Assembly: GCA_964598255.1 (NCBI GenBank)
Contig: CAZRBA010000136.1
Location: forward strand, 72,756 to 136,755
Direction: 5' to 3'
From: Caldithrix sp964598255
GTDB taxonomy: Bacteria; Calditrichota; Calditrichia; Calditrichales; Calditrichaceae
DNA length: 64,000 nt
Part shown: positions 63,343 through 64,000 of the stretch, piece by piece
Layout: each line of letters begins with the position of its first letter
Position numbering within the stretch: the stretch's first letter is position 1
Program-made: the position numbers and the translations under genes
Notes under the pieces: model-generated
Seen by the model: only the letters and a program-made list of their open reading frames with translations
Told to the model about the DNA's origin: nothing
Database searches by the model: none

Positions 63343-64000
63343 ATGAAGTTAAATACGATAATTTTCTTTTTAGGATTTTTGGCGATAACGGCCATGTCAT
63401 TTGCTCAGGTAGTAACCACGGAACCGCCGTATGCCACCGAGCAGGATTCCATTGTCATTTATTTCCACGCCGATCGCGGCGATCAGGGACTGATGAACTA
63501 TTCCGGAACCGATGTGTACGCCCACACCGGAGTAATTACCAGTTTGAGCACCGGCCCTTCGGACTGGAAATACGTGAAAACCGATTGGAACGAAAACACG
63601 GATGCCAACCACATGACCAAAGTCGGCGATAATTTGTGGAAGCTGACCATCGGTTATCCACACCAATATTACGGCGTACCCAGCAGCGAAAAAATTTTAA
63701 AGCTGGCTTTTGTCTTCCGCAATTCGGACGGTTCGGTAACCGGCCGTGACGTGGGCGGCGCCGATATTTTTTACGAATTGTACGAACCGGGCATAAATGT
63801 GGTAGTGGCCCGGCCAACCGTTACCACCACCTATGGCGATCCCGAACGCTCTCCGGTGTTTGCCATGCCGGGCGATTCTGTTCCCATCGCCATCACGGCG
63901 GCGTCCATTGGCACACAAACCGCGCATCTGGAATTGCGCATTAACGGAACGCTGGTGGCCCAGACCGATACGGAAGACACACTGCATTACACCTTTCGCG
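63343..64000 (+). CDS. Secreted protein, clipped at window end (probable amylase precursor)
   Basis: From ATG 63343, with GAGGTG upstream, an open frame reaches the window edge (219 codons visible). A Sec signal peptide (1-21, SFAQ) precedes a beta-rich domain (ATEQDSIVIYFHADRGDQG, KVGDNLWKLTIGYPHQYYG, KLAFVFRNSDGSVTG), which resembles N-terminal modules of bacterial extracellular amylases, then the start of an Ig-like module (IAITAASIGTQTAHLELRING). A catalytic GH13 domain would lie beyond the edge; this is inferred. It begins 7 bp after the cytoplasmic GH13 gene. Confidence 0.78.
   Translation, partial: MKLNTIIFFLGFLAITAMSFAQVVTTEPPYATEQDSIVIYFHADRGDQGLMNYSGTDVYAHTGVITSLSTGPSDWKYVKTDWNENTDANHMTKVGDNLWKLTIGYPHQYYGVPSSEKILKLAFVFRNSDGSVTGRDVGGADIFYELYEPGINVVVARPTVTTTYGDPERSPVFAMPGDSVPIAITAASIGTQTAHLELRINGTLVAQTDTEDTLHYTFR

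Noticed and set aside
63654..63662. Perfect DnaA box TTATCCACA in the last gene
   Set aside because: Single occurrence inside coding DNA; about one such match is expected by chance in a window this size.
1..64000. CRISPR arrays, insertion sequences, prophage genes, tRNA or rRNA genes
   Set aside because: I scanned the gaps and gene set and saw no regular direct-repeat array, transposase, integrase, phage structural gene or cloverleaf-like sequence.

Overview
This window looks like the replication-origin region of a Gram-negative, largely anaerobic polysaccharide user of the Fibrobacterota-Chlorobiota-Bacteroidota assemblage. A Calditrichota (Caldithrix-like) organism is my best guess. The reasons are gene content: type IX secretion C-terminal sorting domains, a PorV-type outer-membrane protein, a CarboxypepD-TonB receptor, Rex, a giant 2-hydroxyacyl-CoA dehydratase activase, a TrmB-type sugar regulator and many lipoproteins. 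The lineage is inferred from protein features only. No rRNA or tRNA gene is visible. DNA near the origin is very AT-rich, and composition becomes clearly more GC-rich toward the right half.

Layout. (1) 1-7714, minus strand: a clipped membrane protein, then the origin-proximal run rpmH-rnpA-yidD-yidC-mnmE-mnmG-rsmG-murQ, with two parS-like sites flanking mnmG. (2) 7715-8202: an AT-rich gene-free divergence point with degenerate DnaA boxes, the likely oriC; dnaA itself is not here. (3) 8203-15101, plus strand: dnaN-recF-DUF721(dciA-like)-gyrB-gyrA. (4) 15.4-20.9 kb: rex, the 1411-residue CoA-dehydratase activase and a small SPW membrane protein. (5) 21.2-28.0 kb, minus strand: a patatin-histidine kinase-sigma54 response regulator operon, then mtnA with a TPR lipoprotein. 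(6) 28.1-33.0 kb: a secreted unknown protein facing a four-gene minus-strand run (HEAT-cyclophilin lipoprotein, orphan histidine kinase, ECF sigma factor, zinc-finger anti-sigma factor). (7) 33.4-37.3 kb: a pilin-like N-terminus on a long helical protein, followed by PilM-like and PilN/O-like genes, a divergent pilus or secretion-like locus. (8) 37.3-41.0 kb: rsmD-coaD-pta-fmdB-citrate synthase. (9) 41.2-64.0 kb, all plus strand: a starch/maltodextrin island.

How the island seems to work: secreted and surface proteins (a multi-module carbohydrate-binding protein with a T9SS tail, a clipped secreted protein likely to be an amylase, and a 1251-residue Asp-repeat protein) would bind and cut alpha-glucan outside the cell. 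The TonB receptor would import oligosaccharides across the outer membrane, and a GH13 lipoprotein would trim them. A binding-protein ABC importer (no ATPase gene here) and a sodium/solute symporter would carry products inward. A cytoplasmic GH13 enzyme would finish hydrolysis, and the TrmB-type regulator likely controls the set. PorV-type and SurA-like proteins fit export and outer-membrane assembly.
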